Part shown: one piece after another, positions 22,446 through 33,000 of the stretch
Position numbering within the stretch: position 1 is the first letter of the stretch
Layout of the letters: the number at the start of each line of letters is the position of its first letter
Source: a virus
Virus record (IMG/VR): IMGVR_UViG_3300042154_001567
Coordinates: 1 to 64,000 of that record
Length of the DNA stretch: 64,000 nucleotides
Reading direction: 5' to 3' (one strand)
Notes under the pieces: model-generated
Database searches by the model: none
Told to the model about the DNA's origin: nothing
Seen by the model: the letters and a program-made list of their open reading frames with translations, nothing else
Translations under genes and position numbers: made by a program

Positions 22446-23501
22446 ATGAAAAAACAATTATTAAATTTTAAAGAAAACCAAATTATGAATGATTACACAA
22501 TTGTAGAAAAGTATCAGCAAACAAAAAATCAAACTATTGCTATACGTCCCTATTTTAACTCTTCTAAAGAGAACATGGGTTTAGAGCATTATGGATTAGC
22601 TTTGCATGATGGAGTATTTCATGAAGAAACATTAGCTTGTTTAGAAATGAATGGAGTTAAACGTTATGTTACAGGATTAAATGAATTTGCTCCTGATGTA
22701 AAAATGTTACCTCCAAAAGAAAAAGAAGCTAAAGTAAAAGAAATTAGAACTATTGTTGCTCAATTAGAAGCAGAATTAGCAGCTAATGTTGTTGCTATTG
22801 ATGACAAAGATTTTTGGAATAAGCTTACAGTAATGAAGCCTGATAATTCAAAATTTTGGGATAAGATTAGTTTAAGATGTGGTAATGATCCTGTTTTTTT
22901 AGATCCACAAAAAGATCCTTATGACTTAATTAAATTACATGCTATTCACGCAGGAGGTTTTTCTATTGTAGCAAAATCATTAAGAGAAGCAAGAGAATCA
23001 GGTAATCCACCTAAATTCTATCTTGATACAATGGAAGAAACATTAAGTACTAGAACAGAACTTAGTAAATTAAAAAATAAAGCATTAGTTGAACTACAAA
23101 AAATGTATGATTCAAATGCTTCAAAATTAATGTATGTTGCTAAAATCTGTGATGCTGATAGTGTACAGTATGTAAAAAATACACCTAATGATATTCTTTA
23201 TGAAAACATGGATGAATACATTCATGGAAATGGAGCTGAATCTTCTAAGAAAAGAGCTGCTTCACAATTCTTAGAAATATCTGGGTTATCAATGGAAGAA
23301 TTAAAAATAAGAGCTTTAATTAAAGACTCTTTATATTATAGATTTATTACTACTAAAGCTGGAGGTTGGATTGAACCAATTGATAGTGGAATAAGATTAG
23401 GTAAATCACCATCTGAATGTTTGGAATTTTTAAAGAATCCAGAGAATGAAGAAACATTGATGGCATTACTTAATAAAGTAGAGCCATACTGGAACTCTTA
23501 A
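22446..23501 (+). CDS. Conserved structural-region protein (351 aa)
   Basis: I use the ATG at 22446; a TTG six bases earlier is possible. The protein is mostly helical and soluble, with motifs 'GLEHYGLALHDGVFHEETLACLE' and 'DNSKFWDKISLRCGNDPVFLDPQKDPYDLIKLHAI'. I recall related proteins in the same place downstream of the capsid gene in crAss-like phages, where they are counted as virion proteins. Exact role unknown. Confidence 0.7.
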   Translation: MKKQLLNFKENQIMNDYTIVEKYQQTKNQTIAIRPYFNSSKENMGLEHYGLALHDGVFHEETLACLEMNGVKRYVTGLNEFAPDVKMLPPKEKEAKVKEIRTIVAQLEAELAANVVAIDDKDFWNKLTVMKPDNSKFWDKISLRCGNDPVFLDPQKDPYDLIKLHAIHAGGFSIVAKSLREARESGNPPKFYLDTMEETLSTRTELSKLKNKALVELQKMYDSNASKLMYVAKICDADSVQYVKNTPNDILYENMDEYIHGNGAESSKKRAASQFLEISGLSMEELKIRALIKDSLYYRFITTKAGGWIEPIDSGIRLGKSPSECLEFLKNPENEETLMALLNKVEPYWNS

Positions 23502-23511
23502 AAGATAAAAA

Positions 23512-24219
23512 ATGGATAATAATACGCTCTTAATTAAATTAAAGCAAAGACTAAATAAACTAGATAGCCAGGACTATGATAATATAGAATGTTGGCAATT
23601 TGTTGAAGCGTTTAATAAAGTACAGATAGACTGGTGCAGAAGAAATTTGCACGGAGGTAATATGTACAAAGAGGGTGATGAATTATCTAAAAGAAGAATT
23701 GATGATTTACAACCCCTGTTAAGAGAGTTATCTTTAACAGGAGTTGTAACTGATCAGTATTTTGAAACAGATAACTTTCCAGTAAGTACTTATTTAGAAT
23801 ACAAAAGAGTAAGCACTGATGCTACAAGTGAATGTTGTCCTGATCCTAGATCAATGACTGTATATTTAGCTGAAGAAGCTAATGTTTCTGTATTATTAAG
23901 AGATCCGTTGAAAGATCCAAACTTTGAGTGGGGTGAAACATTTTGTACAATGTTAGGAAACAAGATCAGAATCTATAGAAAACCAGATTTTAATATTGTA
24001 AATCCTGTATTGACTTATTATCAAAAACCTATCTATATACAAATACTAGGGTGTGTTGATCCGTACACAGGTGTAGTTAGTACAACTAATATACCTTGTC
24101 AGTTTAAAGATGACGTTGTTGAGGTATTATTAGATGATACGGCTTCACTTATTGCAGGAGATATAGAGAACATTTATCAACAACAAAGGGGCCAAGGTTC
24201 TGCTGAAAGAAATAATTAA
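23512..24219 (+). CDS. Head-completion/ring protein candidate (235 aa)
   Basis: The N-terminal half is helical ('LNKLDSQDYDNIECWQFVEAFNKVQIDWCRR') and the C-terminal half is beta-rich with tyrosine and proline ('IRIYRKPDFNIVNPVLTYYQKPIYIQ'). It ends with acidic/helical 'DDVVEVLLDDTASLIAGDIEN', as seen in head-tail connector ring proteins of crAss-like phages. Two later genes (47813, 48490) have a similar composition. Connector or ring component is the likely role. Confidence 0.65.
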   Translation: MDNNTLLIKLKQRLNKLDSQDYDNIECWQFVEAFNKVQIDWCRRNLHGGNMYKEGDELSKRRIDDLQPLLRELSLTGVVTDQYFETDNFPVSTYLEYKRVSTDATSECCPDPRSMTVYLAEEANVSVLLRDPLKDPNFEWGETFCTMLGNKIRIYRKPDFNIVNPVLTYYQKPIYIQILGCVDPYTGVVSTTNIPCQFKDDVVEVLLDDTASLIAGDIENIYQQQRGQGSAERNN

Positions 24220-24221
24220 TT

Positions 24222-24668
24222 ATGAGAGCATTAAAAACTACTAACACTGAAGAAAAAAGTGAAAAAACTTTAAAAAGACCCAATGCTGAATTAGGTCAAG
24301 AAACAGCTCAAGTGGTTACAGCTTTAATGAATGCAGCTACTAGTTTGCATAAATTACATTTACAACTTACTGGAGTTGGTTCATATGCACAACACATAGC
24401 TTTAAATGAGTTATATGATACAATGCATGGGCATGCGGATACATTAGCTGAAGGATTTCAAGGAGCATCAGAAACATTGTTAAAATATGAAAATGATGCA
24501 CCTATAGTATTAAATAGTGTGAAAGAGGCTATTGTATATTTAAGAGAATTAACTGAAGAAGTAGTAGAATTACAATCAATTATGCCTTACTCAGAGATTG
24601 TAAATAATCTAGATCTTGTAAAAGATTCAATTAACTCAACAAAATATAAATTAATTTTCTTATCATAA
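24222..24668 (+). CDS. Dps/ferritin-like protein (148 aa)
   Basis: The central part 'SLHKLHLQLTGVGSYAQHIALNELYDTMHGHADTLAEGFQG' follows the Dps signature: a first-helix histidine near the LTG turn, then HIALNELYD..HaDxLAE with acidic and histidine residues at the places used for iron binding. I recall this as a phage family resembling DUF5856. The fold is a four-helix bundle. In a phage it could be a virion or DNA-protection protein; iron binding is not established. Confidence 0.7.
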   Translation: MRALKTTNTEEKSEKTLKRPNAELGQETAQVVTALMNAATSLHKLHLQLTGVGSYAQHIALNELYDTMHGHADTLAEGFQGASETLLKYENDAPIVLNSVKEAIVYLRELTEEVVELQSIMPYSEIVNNLDLVKDSINSTKYKLIFLS

Positions 24669-24701
24669 TTAGAAATTAAAAACTTTTGCTTATATTATAC
24701 A

Positions 24702-24716
24702 TGTACACGTAGTACA
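24702..24716. promoter_or_regulatory. Inverted repeat TGTAC-N5-GTACA
   Basis: TGTAC-ACGTA-GTACA lies in the leader of the 24753 gene, with AT-rich promoter-like sequence on both sides (TTTTGCTTATATTATAC before it). Related to the 22422 palindrome. Operator or RNA hairpin candidate. Confidence 0.4.
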
Positions 24717-24752
24717 AATTTATATATTTATTAACAATAAAAAACAAAAATT

Positions 24753-26216
24753 ATGGCTTATTTCAATCATGCGTTTTACAAAACGTTTGTTGCAACTTCT
24801 ACTCAGGCTTCTGCCGGAACTGCAACCTCAGCATTAACTGCTGGACAGCTTGGTTTAGTTACTGATTCAACATGGCAAACAATTGCTATTTCTGGAGGTA
24901 CTTTACCCGCTAATTCATTGGCTTATCTTGTACAAGGTAGCTATTACACTAAAGATACTATTGGAAACAATCCAGGTAACGGTGGTTACAAGGAATCTGT
25001 TAAATCAAAAGGTATCAATCCTAAATTTATTTCAAGAGTATGGGTTACCAATTGTTTATTGGCTCAACAATCTACTGCTTCTTTGTCATTAGCATCTAAT
25101 TGTGCTCCTTGTGGAAAAACTCAATTCATGAGAATGGATGTTAAGGGTTCTCCAACATTGCGTTTCTTAAATCACAATGCTTATTCTATTGGTGATAGTG
25201 CAAACATTTGCTGTATTGATGGACAAGAATTTTTAGATCCAGCATTAGTTTCTGCTACTATGGCTCAAATGGTTCTTGCTAATCCTTTAATTAAACCATT
25301 TGTTGCTGAAGGTGACGTTGATGGTGTATTGACTGCTACATTAGTTGGTGGTTCTGGATATTCTGTTACTTCTGGTGTTGCTACTACTGGTGGTTCTGGA
25401 TCAGGATTTAAAGTTAATATTTTAACTGTATCTTCTGGTGCTATTGCTACTTATAGTGTTGCTGCACGTGGTGCTGGATATGTAGTAGGTGATGTATTAA
25501 CAGTTGCTGGTGGAACTGGTGGAACTTTAACAGTTACAGCTCTTACTGCTGGTGGTGTTGTAGTTACTGCAACTACTGGTACTGTAAGTGTACAATCTGT
25601 ATATACTATTGCTCAAACTTTAGGTACAGCTGGTTCTGGAAACTATGTTCCTTCAACTGATCCTAATGGTACAACTAAAATTAGTGCTACAGTTAATTTT
25701 GTAGGAGCTTATGTTGATACTAAATTTGGTAACTGTTCATTTGATACTAGAGATCATTTTAACGCTGAACCTGTAGTTATCATTGCTTCTATTCTTGATG
25801 AAACTGGAAATCCATGTAATGATTGTGGTGTTGCTACAAGCACTCCTGGTCAAATGCAACAAACTCAAGGTGAAAACGTAGTTAGAGATTTAATCTTATC
25901 TGAATCATACAGACAATCTCCTTTCAATCAAGGAAATGTTGATAGTGCGAGAATCAGAGAAATTGAAATGTCTGATGAGCTTTTAGCTGCTGTTGATAGA
26001 TCTGCTATTTACAAAGCATACTATATTCAACATACTGTTCCAAGATTTAACAACCCAAGTGGTGTGTTTGATAATGATCAATATGTTTACCAAATATATG
26101 TAAAATGCTCTGATACAACCGCTAACACAAATGTATTAGCTTTAGTTAACAAAGTAGTTGCTTTAGCAAATACTGCTGGTAATAACATTGCATTAGAAAC
26201 TAATTCTTACTGGTAA
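24753..26216 (+). CDS. Conserved structural protein with glycine-rich insertion (487 aa)
   Basis: The outer parts (residues 1-185 and ~290-487) look like one conserved virion protein: start 'MAYFNHAFYKTFVATSTQAS', end 'YIQHTVPRFNNPSGVFDNDQYVYQIYV'. In between (~residues 200-280) is a glycine/valine-rich beta domain with 'GGSGYSVTSGVATTGGSGSG' and 'GAGYVVGDVLTVAGGTGG', typical of exposed adhesin modules. Codon use is again of the highly expressed type. It has its own leader and strong terminator. It may be an auxiliary capsid or tail protein displayed on the virion. Confidence 0.7.
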   Translation: MAYFNHAFYKTFVATSTQASAGTATSALTAGQLGLVTDSTWQTIAISGGTLPANSLAYLVQGSYYTKDTIGNNPGNGGYKESVKSKGINPKFISRVWVTNCLLAQQSTASLSLASNCAPCGKTQFMRMDVKGSPTLRFLNHNAYSIGDSANICCIDGQEFLDPALVSATMAQMVLANPLIKPFVAEGDVDGVLTATLVGGSGYSVTSGVATTGGSGSGFKVNILTVSSGAIATYSVAARGAGYVVGDVLTVAGGTGGTLTVTALTAGGVVVTATTGTVSVQSVYTIAQTLGTAGSGNYVPSTDPNGTTKISATVNFVGAYVDTKFGNCSFDTRDHFNAEPVVIIASILDETGNPCNDCGVATSTPGQMQQTQGENVVRDLILSESYRQSPFNQGNVDSARIREIEMSDELLAAVDRSAIYKAYYIQHTVPRFNNPSGVFDNDQYVYQIYVKCSDTTANTNVLALVNKVVALANTAGNNIALETNSYW

Positions 26217-26251
26217 TCAATATACCTTAGAAAGATTATTCTATTAAAATT

Positions 26252-26288
26252 AGAGTAGGGGGTAAAAACTCCTACTCTTTTTTTTTTC
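26252..26288 (+). terminator. Rho-independent terminator
   Basis: AGAGTAGG (26252-26259) pairs with CCTACTCT (26271-26278), followed by a run of ten T residues. It ends the 24753 transcript. Confidence 0.9.
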
Positions 26289-26302
26289 TTTGTTCTATTT
26301 TT

Positions 26303-26313
26303 TTTGTATATTA
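26303..26313 (+). promoter_or_regulatory. TTTGTATATTA promoter candidate
   Basis: The 11-mer TTTGTATATTA lies 31 bases before the ATG of the 26344 gene and directly after the terminator. Same motif as at 6699, 42931 and 57495. Confidence 0.5.
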
Positions 26314-26343
26314 TATATATAGTGTATAAAAACAAATATAAAA

Positions 26344-26916
26344 ATGGCTGACAAACATATATTAAGCTTAGAAATACCAACGGTATCTAACTGCAATCTT
26401 TTATGTATTAAAGATACTAGTCAGTATTCTTCAGAATTAGCTGTTGATTGTGAAGAATTATTAATAACACTTCCTGGATTTACAGTACCTATGTTACTAA
26501 AAGTAACAAAAGAATTTGATATGTGTTTAACTGCATGTACACTTGCAATACAAAAAGTTAATTGTGGTACTGTACAACAAGAAATTCCTGATGGTATTTA
26601 TGTTATTAGATATAGTGTTTCTCCAAATTTAAAAGTTTATGTTGAATACAATCACTTAAGAGTAAGCAGATTAATGACAAAATACTATGAAGTATTATGT
26701 GATATAGATGTTCAAGCATGTCAACCTCAATCATCTAAACAAGATTTATTAAATGAAATGGGTTACATTAAAATTATGATTGATGCTGCTGTAGCTAATG
26801 TTGAATATTCTCAATCTCCAGCTCAAGGTATGCAATTGTATAATTATGCAAAAGATAGATTAAATAAAGTAATTTGTCCATCAGGAAATTGTGGTGGACG
26901 TACATACCTATACTAA
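26344..26916 (+). CDS. Conserved Bacteroidota-phage structural-region protein (190 aa)
   Basis: The protein carries motifs I recall from a conserved family in crAss-like and related phages: 'LSLEIPTVSNCNLLCIKDTS', 'LPGFTVPMLLKVTKEF', 'IPDGIYVIRYSVSPNLKVYVEYNHLR' and a C-terminal 'GYIKIMIDAAVANVEY...GMQLYNYAKDRLNKVICP'. It is cysteine-containing, with no signal peptide. Role in the virion is not known; its gene starts a new transcription unit of tail/adhesion genes. Confidence 0.72.
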   Translation: MADKHILSLEIPTVSNCNLLCIKDTSQYSSELAVDCEELLITLPGFTVPMLLKVTKEFDMCLTACTLAIQKVNCGTVQQEIPDGIYVIRYSVSPNLKVYVEYNHLRVSRLMTKYYEVLCDIDVQACQPQSSKQDLLNEMGYIKIMIDAAVANVEYSQSPAQGMQLYNYAKDRLNKVICPSGNCGGRTYLY

Positions 26917-26958
26917 TAGTGTATTATAAATATTTAAATAAACCAAAAATAAATTATT

Positions 26959-27177
26959 ATGGATTGTGCAAATTGTAATAAAACGTTTACTTGTGGTTGT
27001 CAAAAAGCATTTGATGATCAAGGAATAGCCATATGTAAAACATGTGTTAATGAATGGTCTAATAAAAAATTAAGTAATCAAGCACCTTCAAAAGAATTGC
27101 CAGTAAAAGAATTGTCAACAAGAGATTTAAATTTAGAATTAGCCACTCAACAAATTAGAGATCTGAGAAATAAATAA
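26959..27177 (+). CDS. Small zinc-finger protein (72 aa)
   Basis: Four or five cysteines are spaced as CANCNKTFTCGCQ and ICKTC, forming a likely zinc ribbon in the first 35 residues. The rest is a charged helical tail with a repeated KEL motif (SKELPVKELSTRDLNLEL). A protein of this layout next to the previous family occurs in related phages. Role unknown. Confidence 0.65.
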   Translation: MDCANCNKTFTCGCQKAFDDQGIAICKTCVNEWSNKKLSNQAPSKELPVKELSTRDLNLELATQQIRDLRNK

Positions 27178-27179
27178 AT

Positions 27180-27680
27180 ATGGAGCAGGCACTTATTAAA
27201 AGAATTAAGATAGAGCAAACTTTTGCAGTACAGGCATATACAAATTTTAAAGAAATTAAATTTGGTATAGAACCTTGTTGTTTTATTGATTTTGAAAAGG
27301 CTACTTTAAATAAGTATTTATGTGATTGGCAAAATAGTGCTTCTAATAAAATAGTTATTGACAGTGGAGAAATGGGTATTTTTATTGAACCATTAGCAAT
27401 AATTAATTCAGAAGCAAGTATGTCTTGCCCAGTTGTACCAACTAATGTTTGTACAATAATAGATCTTGAAAATATTTTATGTAATGTTGGAACTTATATA
27501 CATTCACAAGATGCGCCATTATTGGTTTGGGTTATAAATCATAATTTAGGAAGTTTTCCATCAGTAACAGTAGTTGATAATTTAAACCATGTTGTAGTTG
27601 GTGATATAGTTTACAATAGTTCACATACATTAACAATAACATTTAGTTCTGCTTTTGCTGGATATGCATATTTAAATTAA
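27180..27680 (+). CDS. Tail-associated protein with fibre C-terminal motif (166 aa)
   Basis: The last 60 residues, 'LVWVINHNLGSFPSVTVVDNLNHVVVGDIVYNSSHTLTITFS' and ending AGYAYLN, are a beta-sandwich motif common at the C-terminus of phage tail fibres and baseplate proteins. The first 100 residues are less clear. It probably belongs to the tail tip or fibre attachment. It lies 30 bases before the large fibre gene, whose C-terminus has the same kind of ending. Confidence 0.7.
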   Translation: MEQALIKRIKIEQTFAVQAYTNFKEIKFGIEPCCFIDFEKATLNKYLCDWQNSASNKIVIDSGEMGIFIEPLAIINSEASMSCPVVPTNVCTIIDLENILCNVGTYIHSQDAPLLVWVINHNLGSFPSVTVVDNLNHVVVGDIVYNSSHTLTITFSSAFAGYAYLN

Positions 27681-27709
27681 ATAGAATTTAAAAGAAAAAC
27701 AAAAAAAAC

Positions 27710-29959
27710 ATGGCAATTATATATTTAAGTAGTATTAACCTAAATCAGAATGAATTGCAATATGCAGTTATTCAAAATTTAAGTACTGTACCCTCAACAT
27801 CCACGGAAGGACAAATTTATTATGACACAGTAACAGATAAGTTACAGTTAAAAACAGCTGCGGGTTGGGTTCCAATTCAATCAGGACAAGAACTTAATAC
27901 AACTTACACGTTAGCTACAGCTCCAACAGGAACTGCAATTAGATTAACGGGTAGTGATTCTACTACCAATGATGTTACTTTAACTGGTGCTGGTACTACT
28001 ACTATTACAAGAACAAGTGGTACACAGTTAACAATTACAACAGCTGATCAGTTTGTTGGTACAGTAACTTCAGTAGCTGCCGGTACAGGTATATCTGTTA
28101 CTGGAACTGCTACTATAACTCCTACAGTTAATATTCTTTATGCTGGTGCATCAAATGCTATTTTAGCTGCTACTACTGCTGTTCCATTAGGTGAAGATAC
28201 ATTATGGTTTAGTGATGCTACAGATAGTACAATTAAAAAAAGTTTACTTTCATTATTTCCTGGATTTGGAAAAGATGGTACAGTTACAGAAGTAACAGGT
28301 GTTAACTCTACATTTATTTCAACTGCAGTTGCTAATGGAACATCAACACCTGCTATTACAGTTAGTTTAAGTGCAACAGGTTCACCAAGCGCATCTACTT
28401 ATTTAAGAGGTGATAATACATGGGCATCTCTTCCCAGTCCTTATACATGGTCTATAGGTGCTACTACTGGACTTTCTCAAGTTGTTGGAAGTGGTGCATT
28501 AGTAAAAATTTTAGCGGGTTCTGGTATAACAAGTACGGTAGCACCGAATGGTGGTGATCCAACTGTAACTATTGTAAATACAGGGGTTCTTGCACTTACT
28601 GCTGGTACTAATATAAGTATAACAGGTACACAAGCAAACTTAACTATTAATGCAACTGACCAATACCAAGGTACAGTTACATCTATTACATTAGCTGCTG
28701 GATCAGGAACCGGTACTGCAATTACTTCAAGTGGTACATTTACATTTACGGGAGGTACTGGTATTACAACTTCAGTATCAGGAACTACTGTAACAATTAA
28801 TGCTATAAATTTAGGTACTGTAACAAGTGTTGCTACTGGTTCTGGTTTAACTGGTGGTACTATTACTTCTACTGGTACTATTTCTGTTCAATATACTGGA
28901 GCAAGTAACATTGTAAATTCAGCACCTACTCAAGTAGTTGCATTGGGTGGTGATTCAATTTTAATTAATGATTTTTCAACAGGTAATGCGGCTAAAGCAT
29001 TAATTTCAAGTATATCATTAAGTCAATTAGGTTTACCTACTGCAGACTTAAGCATTGGTGGTTATAAATTAGAAAATGTTGCTAATCCAACTGTTGCTCA
29101 AGATGCTGCTACTAAAAACTATGTAGATACTACATTAGCTGGTTCTGGTGCTTTAATTTATCAAGGCGGTTATAATGCTTTAACAAATACACCTAACTTA
29201 GATACACCTCCTACAGGTACTATTAATAGAGGATTTACATATACTGTTACAGTAGATGGTTTATTTTTTACTGAACAAGTAAGAGTTGGTGATTTACTTA
29301 TTGCAAATATTAATACTCCAACTGTATTAGCAGATTGGACGAGAGTTCAAAATAATATTGATTTAGCTACTACAACTACTGTGGGTATTGCTAGCTTTGC
29401 TGCTGCAAGTTTTGCAGTAAGTGGTGCTGGTGAGGTTACTATTAAAAATGGTGGTGTTATTTTAGGTACACAAACTACTGGTTCTTATAACCCTACTGTT
29501 GGTACAACAGCAAGTGTTGATATTGGAAATAACACTACATCTGGTATTGAGGTATTTAATACTGTTTCATTAACAAATGGTGTAATTACAGCATATACTA
29601 CTGAGTATATCCAATCATCAAGTACAACTAATCCTGGTGTAATTTTAATTGCAACAGATGTTGAAGCAACTGCTGGTTCAGTTACTACTAAGGCAGTTAC
29701 TCCAGCACAATTAATTTCTAATGCAACTACAGTAGCTAATACTGCTATAACAAGTAGAGAGTTTAAAATAACTATTGCTGCATCAGGACCTGTAACGCAT
29801 AATATGAATTCATATGATGTTATGGTACAATTATATGATTCAGTTACAATGGAAACTGTATATGCTGATGTAGTTAGAACAAGTTCAAATACTGTTACTG
29901 TTACATTTGGAGCAGTTTTAGTTAACCCTATTAAAGTGTTAATTATTAAAATAGGGTAA
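27710..29959 (+). CDS. Tail fibre protein (749 aa)
   Basis: An N-terminal anchor of the type 'YLSSINLNQNELQYAVIQNLST...GQIYYDTVTDKLQLKTAAGW' is followed by low-charge, Thr/Gly/Ser-rich repeats ('GTVTSVAAGTGISVTGT', 'GTVTSITLAAGSG', 'GTVTSVATGSGLTGG'), as in many phage fibres. A region near residues 460-490 (ADLSIGGYKLENVANPTVAQ) is also a common fibre motif. The last 70 residues form a beta domain ('ITIAASGPVTHNMNSYDVMVQLYD'). It is probably a receptor-binding fibre or its shaft. Confidence 0.8.
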   Translation: MAIIYLSSINLNQNELQYAVIQNLSTVPSTSTEGQIYYDTVTDKLQLKTAAGWVPIQSGQELNTTYTLATAPTGTAIRLTGSDSTTNDVTLTGAGTTTITRTSGTQLTITTADQFVGTVTSVAAGTGISVTGTATITPTVNILYAGASNAILAATTAVPLGEDTLWFSDATDSTIKKSLLSLFPGFGKDGTVTEVTGVNSTFISTAVANGTSTPAITVSLSATGSPSASTYLRGDNTWASLPSPYTWSIGATTGLSQVVGSGALVKILAGSGITSTVAPNGGDPTVTIVNTGVLALTAGTNISITGTQANLTINATDQYQGTVTSITLAAGSGTGTAITSSGTFTFTGGTGITTSVSGTTVTINAINLGTVTSVATGSGLTGGTITSTGTISVQYTGASNIVNSAPTQVVALGGDSILINDFSTGNAAKALISSISLSQLGLPTADLSIGGYKLENVANPTVAQDAATKNYVDTTLAGSGALIYQGGYNALTNTPNLDTPPTGTINRGFTYTVTVDGLFFTEQVRVGDLLIANINTPTVLADWTRVQNNIDLATTTTVGIASFAAASFAVSGAGEVTIKNGGVILGTQTTGSYNPTVGTTASVDIGNNTTSGIEVFNTVSLTNGVITAYTTEYIQSSSTTNPGVILIATDVEATAGSVTTKAVTPAQLISNATTVANTAITSREFKITIAASGPVTHNMNSYDVMVQLYDSVTMETVYADVVRTSSNTVTVTFGAVLVNPIKVLIIKIG

Positions 29960-29975
29960 TTAATAAAATTTATAT

Positions 29976-30015
29976 GAAGGGGGATTTCATAAATTCATGT
30001 TTTCCCCCTTTTTTA
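29976..30015 (+). terminator. Rho-independent terminator
   Basis: AAGGGGGA (29977-29984) pairs with TCCCCCTT (30003-30010), followed by T residues. It separates the 27710 fibre from the giant repeat fibres. Confidence 0.85.
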
Positions 30016-30062
30016 TAAATAAAAAATTGTACTTTCGGTGCAGATATTAAATAAAATTATAG

Positions 30063-33000
30063 ATGGCAATAAAATTTTTAACCAGTCAAAATATACAAGC
30101 AGGTACATTAACTGTATCAACTATAGCCAACTTAACTACAGCATCAAATACTTTTTTAGTTTCAGATGGTGGTTTAGTTAAATATAGAACTGCTGCAGAA
30201 GTGCTTTCTGATATTGGAGCAGGCACAGGTTCAGTAACATCTATTACAATAACTCCAGGTACAGGAATAAGCGGTGGAGGAACAATTACATCATCAGGTA
30301 CACTTACTATTACAAATACAGACTTGGGTTCTTCTCAAGCTATATTTAAAAATATTGCTGTTGCAGGCGAAAGTACTATAGTTGCTGATTCTAATAATGA
30401 TACATTAACTTTTATTAATGGATCTAATATTGCTATTACTACTAATGCAACAACTGATACAATAACCATATCTGCATCTGATACTAACAATTATCCAACT
30501 AGTTTAGCTTGGGATACAGCAACAGGTATTTTAACTTTAGGTAGAAATGGTTTATCTTCTTTAACTGTAGATTTAGATAATAGATATGCAGAATTAGGAA
30601 CTCAAGTTACAAATAAACTTACTAAGTGGAATGGTTCAAATGTTATTACTGAATCTATTATTTATGATAATGGTACGAATGTAGGAATAGGGACTACGAC
30701 ACCAACAGTCGCATTACAAGTTAATGGATCTGGATCAGCAAATAATTATCGAGGAGTAATAAGAATAATTAATAATTCAGCAGAACAATGGAGTGGATTA
30801 TCATTACCAGATAATGCATCTAGTGATGCTAATTCTTCAAATTATTATTTTATAGGTAGAGGTAATTCACTTGCAAATAGAGAACTTAGTTTTCATATTC
30901 CTACAGCTGCTAATTATGGTTCAGGGGATCAACCATTATTTCGATTTGCTTCAACTGGAGCTGATAATTTAATGACTATACAGGCAGTCACAGGAAATAC
31001 ATATATAAAAGGTAATGTAGGAATTGGGACAACTAGTCCAATAGACGTTTTACACGTTGTTGGTGGCATATCAAGTACATCACTTTCTAATACATTAAAT
31101 GGTAGTATTGGTTCAATACAAATGGGTTATGATGGAACTAATGGTGTAATTAGAACTTGGAATTCATCTCCTATAATAATTGCTGCTTACAATTACCAAG
31201 CATTTGAAACAACAGGTGCTGAAAGAATGCGTATTGCTACTTCAGGTAATGTCCTAATCGGAACTACTTCAGGTTCTTTCCCACTTACCGTAGTTGGTAA
31301 AATAGGTGCTAATATATTTGGAGATAGTTATTTAGAATTCCCATCAAATGGACATGCAATCTTAAAAGCAAACAACGATGTCTTTGTAGGTTATTCACAA
31401 AACTTTGTTGTTAAACAAAATGGATATGTAGGTGTCGGAACAACAAACCCTTTATATAGATTAGAATCAACTACTACAGCGTTGTTTGGTACAACTGCTT
31501 ATGGTGTTCTTAATATAGCAGGGGATAATCCTGCATACATAAAAATTAAAACAAACATTCCTTTTTCTTATGGTGCTCAAGGATACACAGTAAATATTAA
31601 AGGTTTCCAATATGGAAGTGCTCAAACATTAGATTTACAAGTATGTTGGCATCAATATGCTGATGCATTTACTAGTCCAACAATTACGTCTAAAGGATCA
31701 TTTGCTCCTGTAGTTAGGTTAGCTAGAGAGAATGGATTAGTAGTAATCGTACTTACTTGGGGTCAATATTGGCCGAAATTATATGTAGAGTCTGTTCATA
31801 ATTATATTAATGACGGATATGCAAATGGTTGGACGTGGGTTGATGAAAATGTTACAGGTGATAAAACGGTTACCTTATCTTACAAGAATGACTTCGGTGA
31901 TGGCTTTGTAAAGACAGCAGCAGGATTAGTTGGTATAGGGACAAGTAATCCTACAAAAAAACTTGATGTTATTGGTCAAGCAGCAATAGGATCTGGTGCT
32001 CAAGCAATTGTTGGAACAGATGGAACTTATGCTGGATATTCTACTATAGGATTTGGTGGTACAACAAATGGATACAATAGAGTATTTGGAAACAATGGAA
32101 CGGGTGATGGTTTATTTTTAGCAGCAGCAACAAGTCAAGGTATTTCTTTTTGGACAAATGGTGCTAATAATAGAATGTATATTACTTCAAGTGGTAATGT
32201 TTTAATAAATACAACTACAGACTCAGGCTATAAGTTAGATGTTAATGGTACTGCAAGGGTGAGTGGTCAAGTTGTATCAGATACTAAATTTTTTGTTGCT
32301 GGCACTCCTAATGTTAATAGTGGAGATTTAATAAGTGTAAGAGATTTAAGTGCAACTGGTTCTAATACTACTTTTGGTGGTGTGTTTTTTAATTCAAGTC
32401 CCGGTAATGATTACTCAATAGGTAAACTAACTGAAAATAGTGTTGGATTTTTACAAATTAGAAATGGTAATAATGGTGCAGAATTATTAAGAATTGGTTC
32501 AACAGGTGTAACTACCATTACAAACCTTGCAGGCACAGGTAGCAGAATGGTCGTGGCTGATGCGTCAGGTGTTTTATCTACTCAAGCTATTCCTACAGGA
32601 ACTGTTACAGGTACGGGTACAACAAATTACATTTCAAAATGGACTAGTGGGAGTGCTTTAGCGAATAGTTCTATTGTAGATGATGGAGCGGGGAATGTCT
32701 ATGTATATAGTAGATTATTTCAATCAAATGGAACTAACCAAATGATATTTGGTCAATGGGATGGAGTAAATAATAGAATTGAAGGCTCAAGTGGATTACC
32801 TATGTATATGGTAACTTATGGGTCTGCATTAAAATTTGGAGTTAGTGGAGATGAAAAAGCACAAATTAACTCTTCAGGTAATTTACTTATAGGAACTACA
32901 ACTGACGCAGGGTATAAACTTGATGTTAATGGAAGTATCAAATCACAAGGTATACTATTTGAAAAATCTCCATATGAAACAAGGAGTATTGGATTAGATA

